A stretch of DNA of 64,000 nucleotides, taken from contig OX637806.1 of NCBI GenBank assembly GCA_951802425.1, positions 1,612,001 to 1,676,000 on the forward strand. The letters run 5' to 3'. Source of the stretch: Clavaria fumosa. Taxonomy: Eukaryota; Basidiomycota; Agaricomycetes; Agaricales; Clavariaceae. The notes under the pieces were generated by a model. It did not search any database and was not told the origin of the DNA. It saw only the letters and a program-made list of their open reading frames with translations. A program made the translations under genes and the position numbers. Positions 31,990 to 42,639 of this stretch are shown in pieces. Numbering within the stretch: the stretch's first letter is position 1; each line of letters starts with the position of its first letter.

Positions 31990-32055
31990 TCGGACTTCAA
32001 AAAAAGTTCAACATGGGATCATGTGATCCCACATTGGACTTTCTTTGAAGTCTGA
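31990..32055. repeat. 66-bp near-perfect palindrome at the 3' edge of element G
   Basis: TCGGACTTCAAA...TTTGAAGTCTGA with centre TGGGATCATGTGATCCCA. Arms pair over about 30 bp with few mismatches. It begins right after repeat B2. Confidence 0.75.
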
Positions 32056-33099
32056 CAGTGGCAGTGGCAGCATCTAGTTGCAGCAGCACTCAGCACATAG
32101 TCTATGCTGACTACTGCTGAGGGTTTGTTTTCCTGATGCCAGTAGCAGTGGGGGCAGTGGTGGTGGCAGCAACAGTGGCAGCATTGGACTACCTTAGCAC
32201 TAACTGTAGTCATATTTGAGCAAGTAAGCACTCATTAGAAGATTTAGAACAGGATTTGCAATGTTTAGAGTTGGGTGAGACCATCTTAGCACTGGCTTGA
32301 GTAACTGAGAGTTCACTAGATGATAACAGATCTTGCCAATCTCATCTAGAATAAGATGAGAGTTTCCTAGAGGAATTTAGACTAGGTTTGCAGCAATTAG
32401 ATCATGGCTAGATTTTGCTAGAATAAGTTTAGAGGAATTTAGTACTTTAGATCATGGCTAGATTTTGCCAATCTCATCTAGAATAAGTTTAGAGTGTTTT
32501 AGAACTAGATTTGCAACTTATAGAGTTATGCTAGAGCTCTTTTTGATATCCTAGACTGTATTAGAAGGATTAGATCAAATTTAGACTGCATTAGAAGGAT
32601 TAGATCAAATTTAGACTTCATTAGATCATGTCTAGCAAAGGAGGTTTTCCCTGATGTAGAATCCACATCGTGGATGACAGTGAAGAGCCAGAAAACATTG
32701 TCAAGTAAGTATAAAGTCATTACTGGATGGCTATTGTGTGAGGAACTCACTACTCAGTCTGTGTTATAGAGCTCTTGGGCCACTTCCCACCCACTGATGG
32801 CCGCGCACCATCATGACCACTGCCGTGTGGCATAACTGAACTCTTTGGCTGCTTCCCACCAACAGAGGCCCTTTCAACAGGGTTGCCTATGCGCTGCCAC
32901 TGCCGTCACCGCTAAGAACAAAGGAGACGGCGGGGGCGACGCCAGTCCCAGGTCCAGCGCAGCTGAGCCGGCCCCTCGCTCCTGCCTCCCTGCCCTCCTG
33001 CGCGTTGCACCTCCCAGTTCCCCAAGGCCGGCCGCCCGCGACCAGCGCTGTGGCAGCGCCAGCACCACATCGCGCACACGCGCACGTGCGGGGGCGGGG

Positions 33100-33583
33100 G
33101 TGGAACATGCGAAGTGTGTTGCCAATCTCGACCTCTGGGCAGTTGAAGACCACATTGAGGATGGCCTTGGATGAGTGAGGACTGCGTCAAACCAGAAGTG
33201 GAAGCCGGAGGAGCACGCTCACTCACCTGAGAGGCACAGGCGTCATCGATGAGCTGGTTGGCGAACCACACTTTCTCCACAGTGGGGTTGCAAAGTTGGC
33301 TGGGCGATGGGCATCTTTGTGCCAGAGGAAATGAATCATTTCAAACGATGAGGCCACACAGGGCAAGGTGGTCGACTGCCCAGGGCTCGACTCGGATATC
33401 GTACAGCTCAATGACCTCAACACCACATATGCCCAGCTTGCAGGTGAGCATGGTGAATAGGGCTGTAAATTGGTCATTTTGATATGCAAGGTGAAGGCAA
33501 GGATGAAGGGGCAAACCTGGGTCAGACTCGAGGATGCCGAGAGGATGCCTGACTGGATGCATTGGTGGACACGACACTAGCAC
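33100..33583 (-). pseudogene. Ubiquitin C-terminal hydrolase (UCH, peptidase C12-like) pseudogene
   Basis: The minus strand shows ILESDPG (start of UCH folds), a probable intron, CKLGICGVEVIELYDI, WAVDHLALCGLI, FLWHKDAHRPANF, VWFANQLIDDACASQ with the catalytic Cys in DACASQ, an intron (GTGAGTGAGC...CATCCAAG), then AILNVVFNCPEVEIGNTLRMF. UCH37/BAP1-type enzymes cleave ubiquitin conjugates. Two frameshifts (near 33,338 and 33,280) and loss of the His/Asp half of the active site make this non-functional. Retained introns argue against a processed copy. A further piece (EIGNTLCMFRTETADM) lies at 47,330-47,400 on the plus strand. Confidence 0.7.
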
Positions 33584-34192
33584 TGGGAGGAGCCTTGATA
33601 TTGACAGGGAATGACAGGGAATACCCCAGCCAGTCTAAGTAGACATGGAAGAGATGCAGTCAATAAGTTGAAACAACTTGAGAGGAGCGTCAATATTGAC
33701 AGGGCAGCCAGTCCAGGTAGACATGAAAGAGACATGGTCAGATCACATGTTGAATGCTATGTTCTCACTAGTTTAGGAACTCACTAGTTTAGGAATGAAC
33801 GAACGAAAGTACATGACTTCACACTGTAGATTGCCCATAGAATCAGATGCGCTTGCTACACAGGTTCTTCTGGTTGTAGGATCTGTTTTATTACCATAAA
33901 TGCTAGCCTCGCACACTACTAGCATTGAATTCAATCTGACGCCAGTCAGCCTAGATCATTAAAAAACTCTATAAGAGAGTTAACGTCAGTGGCACCATCA
34001 TCTCCCTCCTCCTCCCCTGACATCTGTAGCAATCTCTTCATATACAAGCCCCAAAAATGCTAGTAGCCCAGCTTGGCAAAGGAACTCCCTCTGTCACTTC
34101 CTTGCGCCCTAGCCTTACACCAAGAATTAGGGTACTAGTAGTACCAGTAAAGCCTGGCAGCCGTGATGTTTGTAAGAGCTGTCGGGCAATTT
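33584..34192. other. No gene seen
   Basis: Short direct duplications (TTGACAGGGAATGACAGGGAAT near 33,600; CACTAGTTTAGGAA twice near 33,770) but no coding or structural feature I can name. It ends at the TAGTG target site of the copia-like element. Confidence 0.4.
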
Positions 34193-34197
34193 TAGTG

Positions 34198-34466
34198 TGT
34201 TGGAAATCGAAGCCAATAGCTAAAGTGCCTCTTTGATTGCGCCATACTGATGAATCATTACTTGTACCACTAGCATAAATGCCTCACTGTAGCACTGCCA
34301 CAGGGCATTGTGTATTTAGCTACAAGCGATGGAGCTGGAACTCCATCGGTTTGTAATCAGTACACCAAGCATCCGCCTTCACCGAGTGATCCCTCCTAAG
34401 CATCCTCGCTGTCCTTGCTCTCCACAAGGGGTGCCCTACAAACCAACTCGAACCACAACTTCTACA
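34198..34466 (+). repeat. 5' LTR of the copia-like element
   Basis: 269 bp, TGTTGGAAATCG...CTTCTACA. Differs from 47044-47312 at only a few sites (for example TCGAAGCC vs TCAAAGCC, again a CpG transition). Confidence 0.9.
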
Positions 34467-34740
34467 CAAACCAATCACCCTCTTGTTTGTGTCGCAATGT
34501 CCAACCCTGCCTTATCACAACAAGAAAGATTCGAGAACTCCCTTAATCGCACCCCCAAGTTCAACACATTTCCCAATGTCAAAACTTGGATTATCAAAGC
34601 GCTATGATTTATAGGCCAAATTGTCTTCGATGGCCTCGAACGACTAAACCACGATAACGACTCCCTTGAAGATTGTATTCGCTTGCTCGAGCAGAAAGTC
34701 GCCACCCCCGCCTCTGCTCCCACACCCACACAGCAGCCTC

Positions 34741-35319
34741 TGTCAGGATCCATTACGTAAGCCACCCCCACTGAACTCCAGAGTGCGCTAGGAACTCGCA
34801 AAGATGGAGGGGTACGCAATCACGTGATCGACCGCGACCAGACACCTGTCCGCGACCCTAACCCCACTCCCGCGACTCCCCTAAGTGACTACAGGCCAGC
34901 GATAAGCGCCCATCACATGCCCCACACCCACGTTCCTTGCGACTTCCCACACTTTGCAATTCGTGATGGAGGCGGATCAGCAATAATGCCTCTGACATTT
35001 CCATCAAACAATCTAACCTAAACGGGACTAATTGAGGCCTCCCCTCGGGCAGCCCAGACCGTGCCAAGCATTCCTTCTGTCACCCTCCCCTCATTCGTGC
35101 CTTGCCACTACCTTCCCTACTCGGTATCCCCTTTGCCTTATGTTACCTCCCCTATGTCGCGCGACTCAGAATGCGTAGCCTTGTTCCCCTTCCTATGACT
35201 CATTCCCTACACAGCCCCCCATCCCCAGTATATATAGTACCCTTGTAATGTGTGTAGTTCCCTACGTTGAAATCGAGCTTCTTTCCCCTTCTCGCTTCTG
35301 AGAGGGACCTGGACTGACA
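34741..35319 (+). repeat. 5' LTR of element D (579 bp)
   Basis: TGTCAGGATCC...GACTGACA. Contains AATCACGTGATCGACCGCGA and TATATATAG (about 35,230). Same length as the 3' LTR, with substitutions almost all of the CpG-to-TpG/CpA type. Confidence 0.95.
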
Positions 35320-35829
35320 CAATTTCAACGTCCACCCCTTGCTACCTTGACCCTGCCAACCCCTGGTCAGCCTAGCTTTCTCCCTACCCCCTGCCCATCA
35401 TGTGCAACAGAATGACAAGAGAACCATCTTGGCGTATCCAACGCATAACAAAGACATAACGGACGAGTGGCTCACCACGGTCCTAGATTTTGGTGAGGAC
35501 GAATATTGGGCCTGATACTTTGACACCCGCATAAGAACAGAATTCTACCTGGACACCCCGACAGAATCCGATGTATCGGAGACAGAAACTGTGGTACTGA
35601 GACCGCGAGAGCTGCGCCCTTTCAAACTGTGGATTATTGAGGAAGAGAGACGACTTGCCCCCTATTTCGCAAGGTTGTACGCACAGAAACAAAGCCGACG
35701 GGAAGAGAGATTGAGAGAGGCATTGAGAGCCGCCCTACCGGATTCCGCGACCTCACGCACGAGATCGCCTGCACACAGCACCATTAACATTAACCTCAAC
35801 GACCTCGAGGACTATGTAAACAGTGACAA

Positions 35830-38096
35830 TGTTAAGATCTGATTCTTTGCTGCAAAGCAGGAGGTGTAGGGTAGTGTAGAGGAGACCAAAAAGGGCAAAG
35901 GTGAAGCCGGAGCGGAGCGGAGTCTGGTCGGAGTCTGGATCGGAGTTGCGTAAGGACTTCTCCTCTACACAAAGGAGAGAACTAGAAGGAGGGGGTCAAA
36001 GGGTGTGGGACTATGGCCTCAACTTATGGGTTGTGCCACCGCGTGTATATGTGTGTCAGGACCCATTCATTTTTCCTTGCCCAAGCTGACTTCACCCACA
36101 TCCACGAGCTTCTCGATGACCCTCTACAACCTCGCAAGTCCCTCTACACACTTCCGGGACCCGCTGTCTCCTTCCGGAAGCCTCTCCAACCTCCCCCGTG
36201 CTCACACGACACTCGCAACCACCATGCTGTACTCGCGACGCTTCCTAGTACTTCATCCTACGCGCATACTTCACCCGGACCCACCAATCCTATGCGCGAC
36301 ACACCGATACACGTCTACTTCCACCAGCACGTGACTTGCTGCGCGGCACCCCCGGCGCTACCACTACCAGCACCAATACGTTACCAGCGTTACGACCATT
36401 ACTTGCGTTACCAGCGTTACCCACGTGACTACCTGCCCATAGGTCACCTGCGTCACTAGCGTCACCCACGTGATCGCTCTTATGATCTCACGACCTTAAC
36501 ACTCAAACGCGCCACCAACGGTCAGCTGTATGTACACTTCAAATATGCGTCCCTTCTTCTCCTCAGTCGTCTATAATTACGTTACTTATGATCTGAGAAT
36601 TCCTCCGTAGTTAAAGCAACGTATATACTTATTTAACTAGGTCGCAACCCGTGACAGGTCATCTTCGTGACCTTACCTATGCATACCTAACCCCTCGCGA
36701 CCTTAGTAGAACACGCACCTAGTCACTTTACGACTAAACATACCCCTACTACCATAGTCTTGTCACCTGGCGACCTCTGTACTTTCCCTTTTTCGTTATA
36801 CTCTCTCTACGTACGTATATAAGGTCTCGCATGTACTTATGGTACTCCAGACTTGATATTGACGCACATTGGTTTAAACTTGAGGCTAGTACACCCTTTG
36901 AGCTTGGAACCATTGCGATTGATAGGTCTTGTCTCTCTTGGTGACCACAAGATCGCCAAGACACACTCTACTCTGTCCTAACTCACCCTCTGCGCTCCTA
37001 CAATCCGCGCGATCCAAGTATTCTCTATTATTCGTCTTGGTACTGATCTTAGAACCCTACAGGTTCACCCGTCAGTTGACAAAGTCATCGCCTTCACCGA
37101 CACATTCCTCAATACCGTCACGACCACCGCGACCCTTCCAACATTGTCTATTTCTTTTACCTTGTCTTCTTCCTTCTCTACGCTTTGTCGGTCGACCTTG
37201 CGACCTTCTCAGCGTTGTCACTTTCTCCCACCTCATCTATTTCTTTTTTCACGCTTCGTTGGTCGACTTCGCAACCCTCTCAGCATCACCCATTTCCCCC
37301 CTCCTCGTCAATTTCCTCCTTTACACTTTGTCTACCAATTTCGCGACCTTCCGGGACCAAGCATTCTCGACTGTGCTCTACAGTTGATTGGTCTTAGTGA
37401 GTTTCCAGCATAGGTCACCAACAAGTCAATCTCCGGCACTACTATCGAGACGGGACAGGTCCTAACAACGTGTCCCAATTTAACCTTGCTGGTACTTTGC
37501 TTTCCAGGACAAGGAAGGACAAAGTCCAAAGGGAAATCGCCCGGAGTCCGTCAGAGTCCACCGGAGTTTTGCAGAACTCGTCGGGACTGTCGAGAACAGT
37601 GAGGACAAAGTCCCTTAACGCACGGACCAAGTGGCAAGGACCAGAAATAACATTAATATTTGAACTGAGGATCATGGAGATACATGGGGGCTTATATGCT
37701 ACTAGGGTAGGGCATAGGGCAGACTGTGAAACATGAGTATATCAAATATCTACAATAATTTCACCTGAGGAGTGAGAAAGGCATAGATGATACATGTAAG
37801 GCAAAGAATAAGTTCCCATGGGTAGTGGGCATCGTCCCAATGGTTACTAACCATGGACTAGCACCAAGGAACATGCTAGAAGTAAAGTCCATTTGGTCCA
37901 AAGGACCGATATTGAAGTCTGACGAAAGTCCGGACCGGAGTTTTGGACCCCGGAGCGGAGTCAGAGCGGAGGTGCCGGAGTTGGAGCGGAGATGCGTCGG
38001 AGATGCATCAGAGGTATTTTGGAGGCACTAGGAAGTGTATCGGAGGTATTTCAAAGTGATTAAGGGTGTTCTGGGTGACTGGATAGGACCGTGACA
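35830..38096 (-). repeat. 3' LTR of element E, interrupted by solo LTR F
   Basis: 35830-36053 and 37468-38096 together match 40313-41158 closely. The interruption at 36054-37467 is element F with its own target duplication. Confidence 0.9.
36054..37467. mobile_element. Solo LTR F (1.4 kb), TSD ACGTG
   Basis: Ends TGTCAGGAC...GTCCTAACA. Flanks are ATGTG (36049-36053) and ACGTG (37468-37472), while the uninterrupted partner LTR has TACGTGTCCC at this point. Contains several CACGTGA boxes (36,328; 36,419; 36,464) and TATATAAGG near 36,817. No coding region is visible. Confidence 0.8.
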
Positions 38097-40312
38097 GTAT
38101 CCCCCTCTTAGGGTCGAGCCCTCGAGACCCTTAAGTGACTGTATTTCACTGTGTGGGTTGGAGAGAGTTGGAGCTGGAGGTGAGGTTGGAGAGGGTGGAA
38201 CTGGAGCTGGAGTTGGAGTCGGAGGTCTGGAGCAGGTCGGAGATGGTGCAGAGGGTGTCGGAGATGTGAAGCGGAGGTGTGGAGCTGAGAGCATCGGAGT
38301 TTTGGGGGTTCAGAGTTTTGGAGCAGAGGTGTGGAGGTGAGGGAGTCAGACTTTTGGAGATTCAGAGTGGAGGTGCAGAGGAGCAGAAGTGTGGAGGGAG
38401 GAATCGGAGATGAGTGGAGGTGCAGAATTGAATTTTGGAGTTTTGGAGTGGAGTGCAGAGGTGTGGAATCGGAGTTGGAGCAGAGGTGTGGAGGTGCGGA
38501 ATCGGAGTTGGAGCAGAGGTATGGAGGAGCAGAGGTAAGGGAATCGGAGTTTTGGAGGTTTGGAGCAGAGGTGCAGAGGTGCGGAAATGGAGTCAGAGTC
38601 TCAGAGGAGAGGTGCAGAGGTAGCAGAGTTGGAGTCAGAGCAGTGGAGTAGCGGAGTGGAGGTGCAGAGGTGCAGAGTGGAGGTGCAGAGGTAGCAGAGT
38701 GTGGAGGGGGGGGCCAGAAAAGGTCGGAGATGCTGGGAGGCTGTGAGGACCTATTGTAAGTTCACTCACCCCCCCCTCCTACAAAAATTTTTTATCTTAA
38801 GAAATTTTTTTCTAAGTTTTACTAAGAGATTGTGAAGAAGTGGGCTAGAGTAGACAGAAGAGTAGAACAAAAACAGGAAACAAGGAGTGTTGGAGTTGTA
38901 CAAAAGGCAACATTGTATGGACAAGATTTTGGAGTTTTTGTAAAGTCAAGGGAAGTCAGAGTATCAGAGTATTAAAGAATCAGAAAAAAGCAGAGTTTTG
39001 GAGTTTTGGGATTTGTGAGGATTGGAGTAACAGGAAACATAGGGACATAGGAAGCATAACAATGTAGCAAAGGAACATAATTTTGGAATTTCGGAGTTTT
39101 CGGAGTATCGGAGGAGGGCGGAATTTCGGAGTTTCGGAGATGCGGAGTCCGAGAATGTGAGTGCGGAGTGGTCCGGAGCTGTGTGGAGATGTGGCGTGGA
39201 GGTCCGAGACCATGTCAGAGGAGTTCAGAGTAGCAAGGATTGCATGAGCAACCTCGCTGGACAGATGTGTTCACAAGATAGCAATCCTGAGAACTGGTGA
39301 TGCAACCACAGTGGGCAGCATCCAGAATCAGGTCCAGATTCGGACTCGCTGCAGCAAGGATAGAATCGGAGTCCCAGAGTCAGAGTTCCGGAGTAGGTCC
39401 GGAGTATGTGCTGGCCAAGCGCCCATCGGAGTCTGTGCCCGGATCAGGCCAGAGTCAGATCGGAGTTTCGGAGTCAGATATCTGCGAGTGCAGGAGTCCT
39501 CAAATTGTTAGGCTTGTACACTGGACAATCAGCAGATTGTATATGGTACAGCCAGGTGTCCAAAGGACCAAGTCACACAAGGGGACAAGATCAGAGTTCA
39601 GAGGGCCATGTCGAGACAAGACAGTGGGCCACAAAGCAAGACAAAGTGTCTGGAGTTCGGAGTTCCGGATTTCGGAGGTCCGGAGTTTGACAGTCCGGAG
39701 TTCGGAGGTTCGGAGTTTTGGGGGTCTGGAGCTTGGAGTTCAGCATTTCCCATCTCGGAGTTTCGCAACATGGTAATCCACAAAGGAAACGAGCACAAGG
39801 AAAGCACAAACAAGAGCCGGAGACTGGATATCCAACATTCCCCATCTTGGAGTGGCCAGAGATGGAGTCCGGATATCTGGAGTTCGGAGTTTCCCATTTC
39901 AGAGCCTCGCAACATCGGATATGAAGGAGGCGAGCCAGGGAGAACCCAGGAACAGGGGGCCAGAGTTCGGAAGTCCAGCATTCAGTGTTTTCCTGCCTCA
40001 ATTCTCCCAACATGAAGGAGATGAGCTAAGGAGCACTGGGAATTGTTGGCTGGGCTTTGGAAAATGTTCTAGTTGTATCGCCGTGGACAGACGGCTTGTG
40101 GCAAATCCAGGTCCAGAGCAAATGCACATGAAGTGCGCTCGAATGGACCAGAGCTTCGGAGCGGAGTTTCGGATCGGAGGTTCAGATCGGAGGGTGCGGA
40201 TCGGAGGTTCGGATCAGACCTTTGGCTTTTGCAGCAAGGAGCAAGGCAAGCAGCAGCACAAAGGGCAAGCAAAGGACCAGTTGTATACACAAGGTTGTTA
40301 GTTCGAATATAC
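38097..40312. repeat. CGGAGT-rich interior of element E
   Basis: Plus strand is built of degenerate GGAGT/GCAGAGGTG (38,150-38,760) and CGGAGTTTCGGAG units (39,100-40,210) with a central AT-richer part. Short frames exist on both strands (for example 39591-40013 minus) but follow the repeat and show no domain. No gene is called here. Confidence 0.75.
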
Positions 40313-41158
40313 TGTTAAGATCTGATTCTTTGCTGCAAAGCAGGAGGTGTAGGGTAGTGTAGAGGAGACCAAAAAGGGCAAAGGCAAAGCCGGAGCGGAG
40401 CGGAGTCCAGTTGGAGTCTGGATCGGAGTTGTGCGAGGACTTCTCCTCTACACAAAAGGAAAGAACTAGAAGGAGGTCAAAGGGGGTGGGACTATGGCCT
40501 CAACTTATGGGTTGTGCCACCGCGTGTATACGTGTCCCAATTTAACCTTGCTGGTACTTTGCTTTCCAGGACAAGGAAGGACAAAGTCCAAAGGGAAATC
40601 GCCCGGAGTCCGTCAGAGTCCACCAGAGTTTTGCAGAACTCGTCAGGACTGTCGAGAACAGTGAGGACAAAGTCCCTTAACGCATGGACCAAGTGGCAAG
40701 GACCAGAAATAGCATTAATATTTGAACTGAGGATCATGGAGATACATGGGGGCTTATATGCTACTAGGGTAGGGCATAGGGCAGACTGTGAAACATGAGT
40801 ATATCAAATATCTACAATAATTTCACCTGAGGAGTGAGAAAGGCATAGATGATACATGTAAGGCAAAGAATAAGTTCCCATGGGTAGTGGGCATCGTCCC
40901 AATGGTTACTAACCATGGACTAGCACCAAGGAACATGCTAGAAGTAAAGTCCATTTGGTCCAAAGGACCGATATTGAAGTCTGACGAAAGTCCGGACCGG
41001 AGTTTTGGACCCCGGAGCGGAGTCAGAGCGGAGGTGCCGGAGTTGGAGCGGAGATGCGTCGGAGATGCATCAGAGGTATTTCGGAGGCACTAGGAAGTGT
41101 ATCGGAGGTATTTCAAAGTGATTAAGGGTGTTCTGGGTGACTGGATAGGACCGTGACA
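40313..41158 (-). repeat. 5' LTR of element E (846 bp)
   Basis: Uninterrupted copy: TGTCACGGTCC...GATCTTAACA on the minus strand. Very few differences from its partner, so E is a recent insertion compared with element D. Confidence 0.9.
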
Positions 41159-42639
41159 GACAACGACGAGTCGACGAACAAACCCATGCACATTTCCGTG
41201 GCAATCCAGACAGAGCTTAGCCTCATCGGAATCGAACAATTCCTCGTCCACGAGTACCGACCCCTCGCCTTCATCTGTCGTCCCATCAACCCCATCCCCC
41301 CCAGCACCACCAGTTCATACCGAGCCCCCCATAGACTTCGCGAGTTTAGACGAGCGCCTAGCCCGGCAAGCACCGTCGCCACCACCACCACCACAGTCAC
41401 CTGCGACTCCAGAGCCAGAACCGCGACCCCAACCTGTGAGTCCATCGCTGCCAGAACCCTCGCTGCCACCCAGACGCCATCCCTGCAGCCCCAATGCCGA
41501 GGCTGGACCTAGCTGTCGTTCCCTTTGATGGCAACAAGAAGAACTTCCAGACCTTCCTCAGGTCCCTCCGACTACAGTTCCTGGGGAACCAGGGGCTTTA
41601 CACCATTGACTTGAACAAGATTCTGTATGCATTGAGTAAGATTATGGGAGAAGGGTTTGCTGCGGAGTGGGCAAACATGAGAGCAGACGAAATTTTGAAT
41701 GCTGGAGCAGCCGGAACATGGGAGGACTTTGTTGTAGACTTAAGGAGGGCCTTCGATGACCCAAACATCACCACGACCACCCTGAACGACATAGCGAAGC
41801 TAAAACAAGGAGCGCTGGAAGCCGCAGAGTTCTTCGCACTATTTGAGACCTTGATGCACAAGGCAGAGCTGGACCCGGTCGATGACTCAGACATACTAAT
41901 CCACTGGCTGGAAACAAACCTCAACTGGAGGCTGACTACACGAGTCTACAATGTCAACCCCATGCCAGTCACCTATGCCCAGTGGAAGCAACTGGTCGAA
42001 ACATTGGACGCCCAACAGAGGAGGCTCGACGCCATCATACGCGAGCAAAACGCCAGCCACCCCGCCCCCACCCAGTTCCAGCAGTCGCAACCGCTCCCTA
42101 CGCCTCCGCACTACCCGAACCCGAACCCACCGCAACCCGCGCCTCGCTTCCCCTCCGTTCCGCAGCAGCAGCAACGCACTCCTGCTCCTCAGATCATGCC
42201 CCGTCCTGCTGGTGCTGGTGACAGGATGATCGTGGACCAGATGCAGGCTCCTGCTGCTGAACGTCGATGCTTCCGCTGTGGCCAGGTGGGTCACATCGCC
42301 CAAAACTGCCACCTCCCAGACTCGCAACCCTATGTCCTGAGGCTGCAGGTTCGCGCGATGGTCCCTGGCCCAGTAGAGGTGGAAGAATATGAGAACGAAC
42401 TCACGCTGCTTCGCGACAGGCTCGCAATCTACGAGAGAGAGAGGCAGATGGCTGGTGCCCTGCAGGCCCAGCAACAGCAACAACAGCTCCCGCCGGCTCC
42501 CACCCAGGAGCAGGGTTTTGGAGAAGAGATGCAGTGAGTCCGAGCTGGCGTCTCTGTAATAGTACAAGCAACATCCCCACCCCCACCCCTGTACCCATAG
42601 CAAGTATACCCAAATACACAATCTTGCAATGGAGACATG

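Larger units (their letters stand above)
19384..32656. mobile_element. DNA transposon T1 (CATCAGG TIR, TSD TA), host of Ngaro element G
   Basis: The left terminus CATCAGGAAATACCTACTTT and the reverse complement of the right terminus (CATCAGGGAAAACCTCCTTT) match at 21 of 24 positions. TA flanks both ends (19382-19383, 32657-32658). The inverted locus at 47313-49441 has the same flanks joined at a single TA, so it represents the empty site. Without G, about 3.2 kb of T1 remain: subterminal arms rich in CTAGAGGAATTTAGA-like repeats (19,440-19,700; 32,220-32,640), a GCN-triplet tract and a host-gene fragment. No transposase is visible, so it is non-autonomous. Superfamily unresolved; TA duplication plus subterminal repeats hint at CMC/EnSpm-like. 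Confidence 0.75.
35830..41158 (-). mobile_element. ORF-less LTR element E (LARD-like), TSD GACAA
   Basis: LTRs 40313-41158 (846 bp) and 35830-38096 (same LTR plus inserted solo LTR F) are flanked by GACAA (35825-35829, 41159-41163). On the minus strand a purine tract (CCTAAGAGGGGGATA) directly precedes TGTCACGG at 38,096, fixing the orientation as minus. The 2.2-kb interior has no gag or pol, so E is a large non-autonomous derivative. Confidence 0.85.
35400..42537 (+). pseudogene. Gag region of element D, interrupted by element E
   Basis: A 5' segment (35,400-35,829) has one TGA (about 35,513) and includes LRPFKLWIIEEERRLAPYF. It continues after E at 41,159. The main gag frame 41494-42537 (347 codons) is intact: VVPFDGNKKNFQTFLRSL, GTWEDFVVDLRRAFDDP, IAKLKQGALEAAEFFALFE, a Gln/Pro-rich linker and a perfect CCHC knuckle CFRCGQVGHIAQNC. 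Gag packages the element RNA. The knuckle and the Retrotrans_gag-like core are the best preserved gag in the window. Confidence 0.8.

Noticed and set aside
32093..32138. A third CATCAGG transposon ending at 32,138
   Set aside because: The right-end-like sequence is clear, but no matching left end or target duplication could be found, so no element is called.
32845..33174. GC-rich frame (about 110 codons) also open in the inverted copy at 47,308-47,727
   Set aside because: No ATG start, open on both strands because of high GC, and it overlaps the antisense UCH exon. Not called as a gene, though the conservation between copies is noted.
39591..40013. Minus-strand frame of 140 codons in the interior of element E
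   Set aside because: Composition follows the CGGAGT repeat (TPDL/TPN units) and overlapping frames are open on the other strand; no domain.
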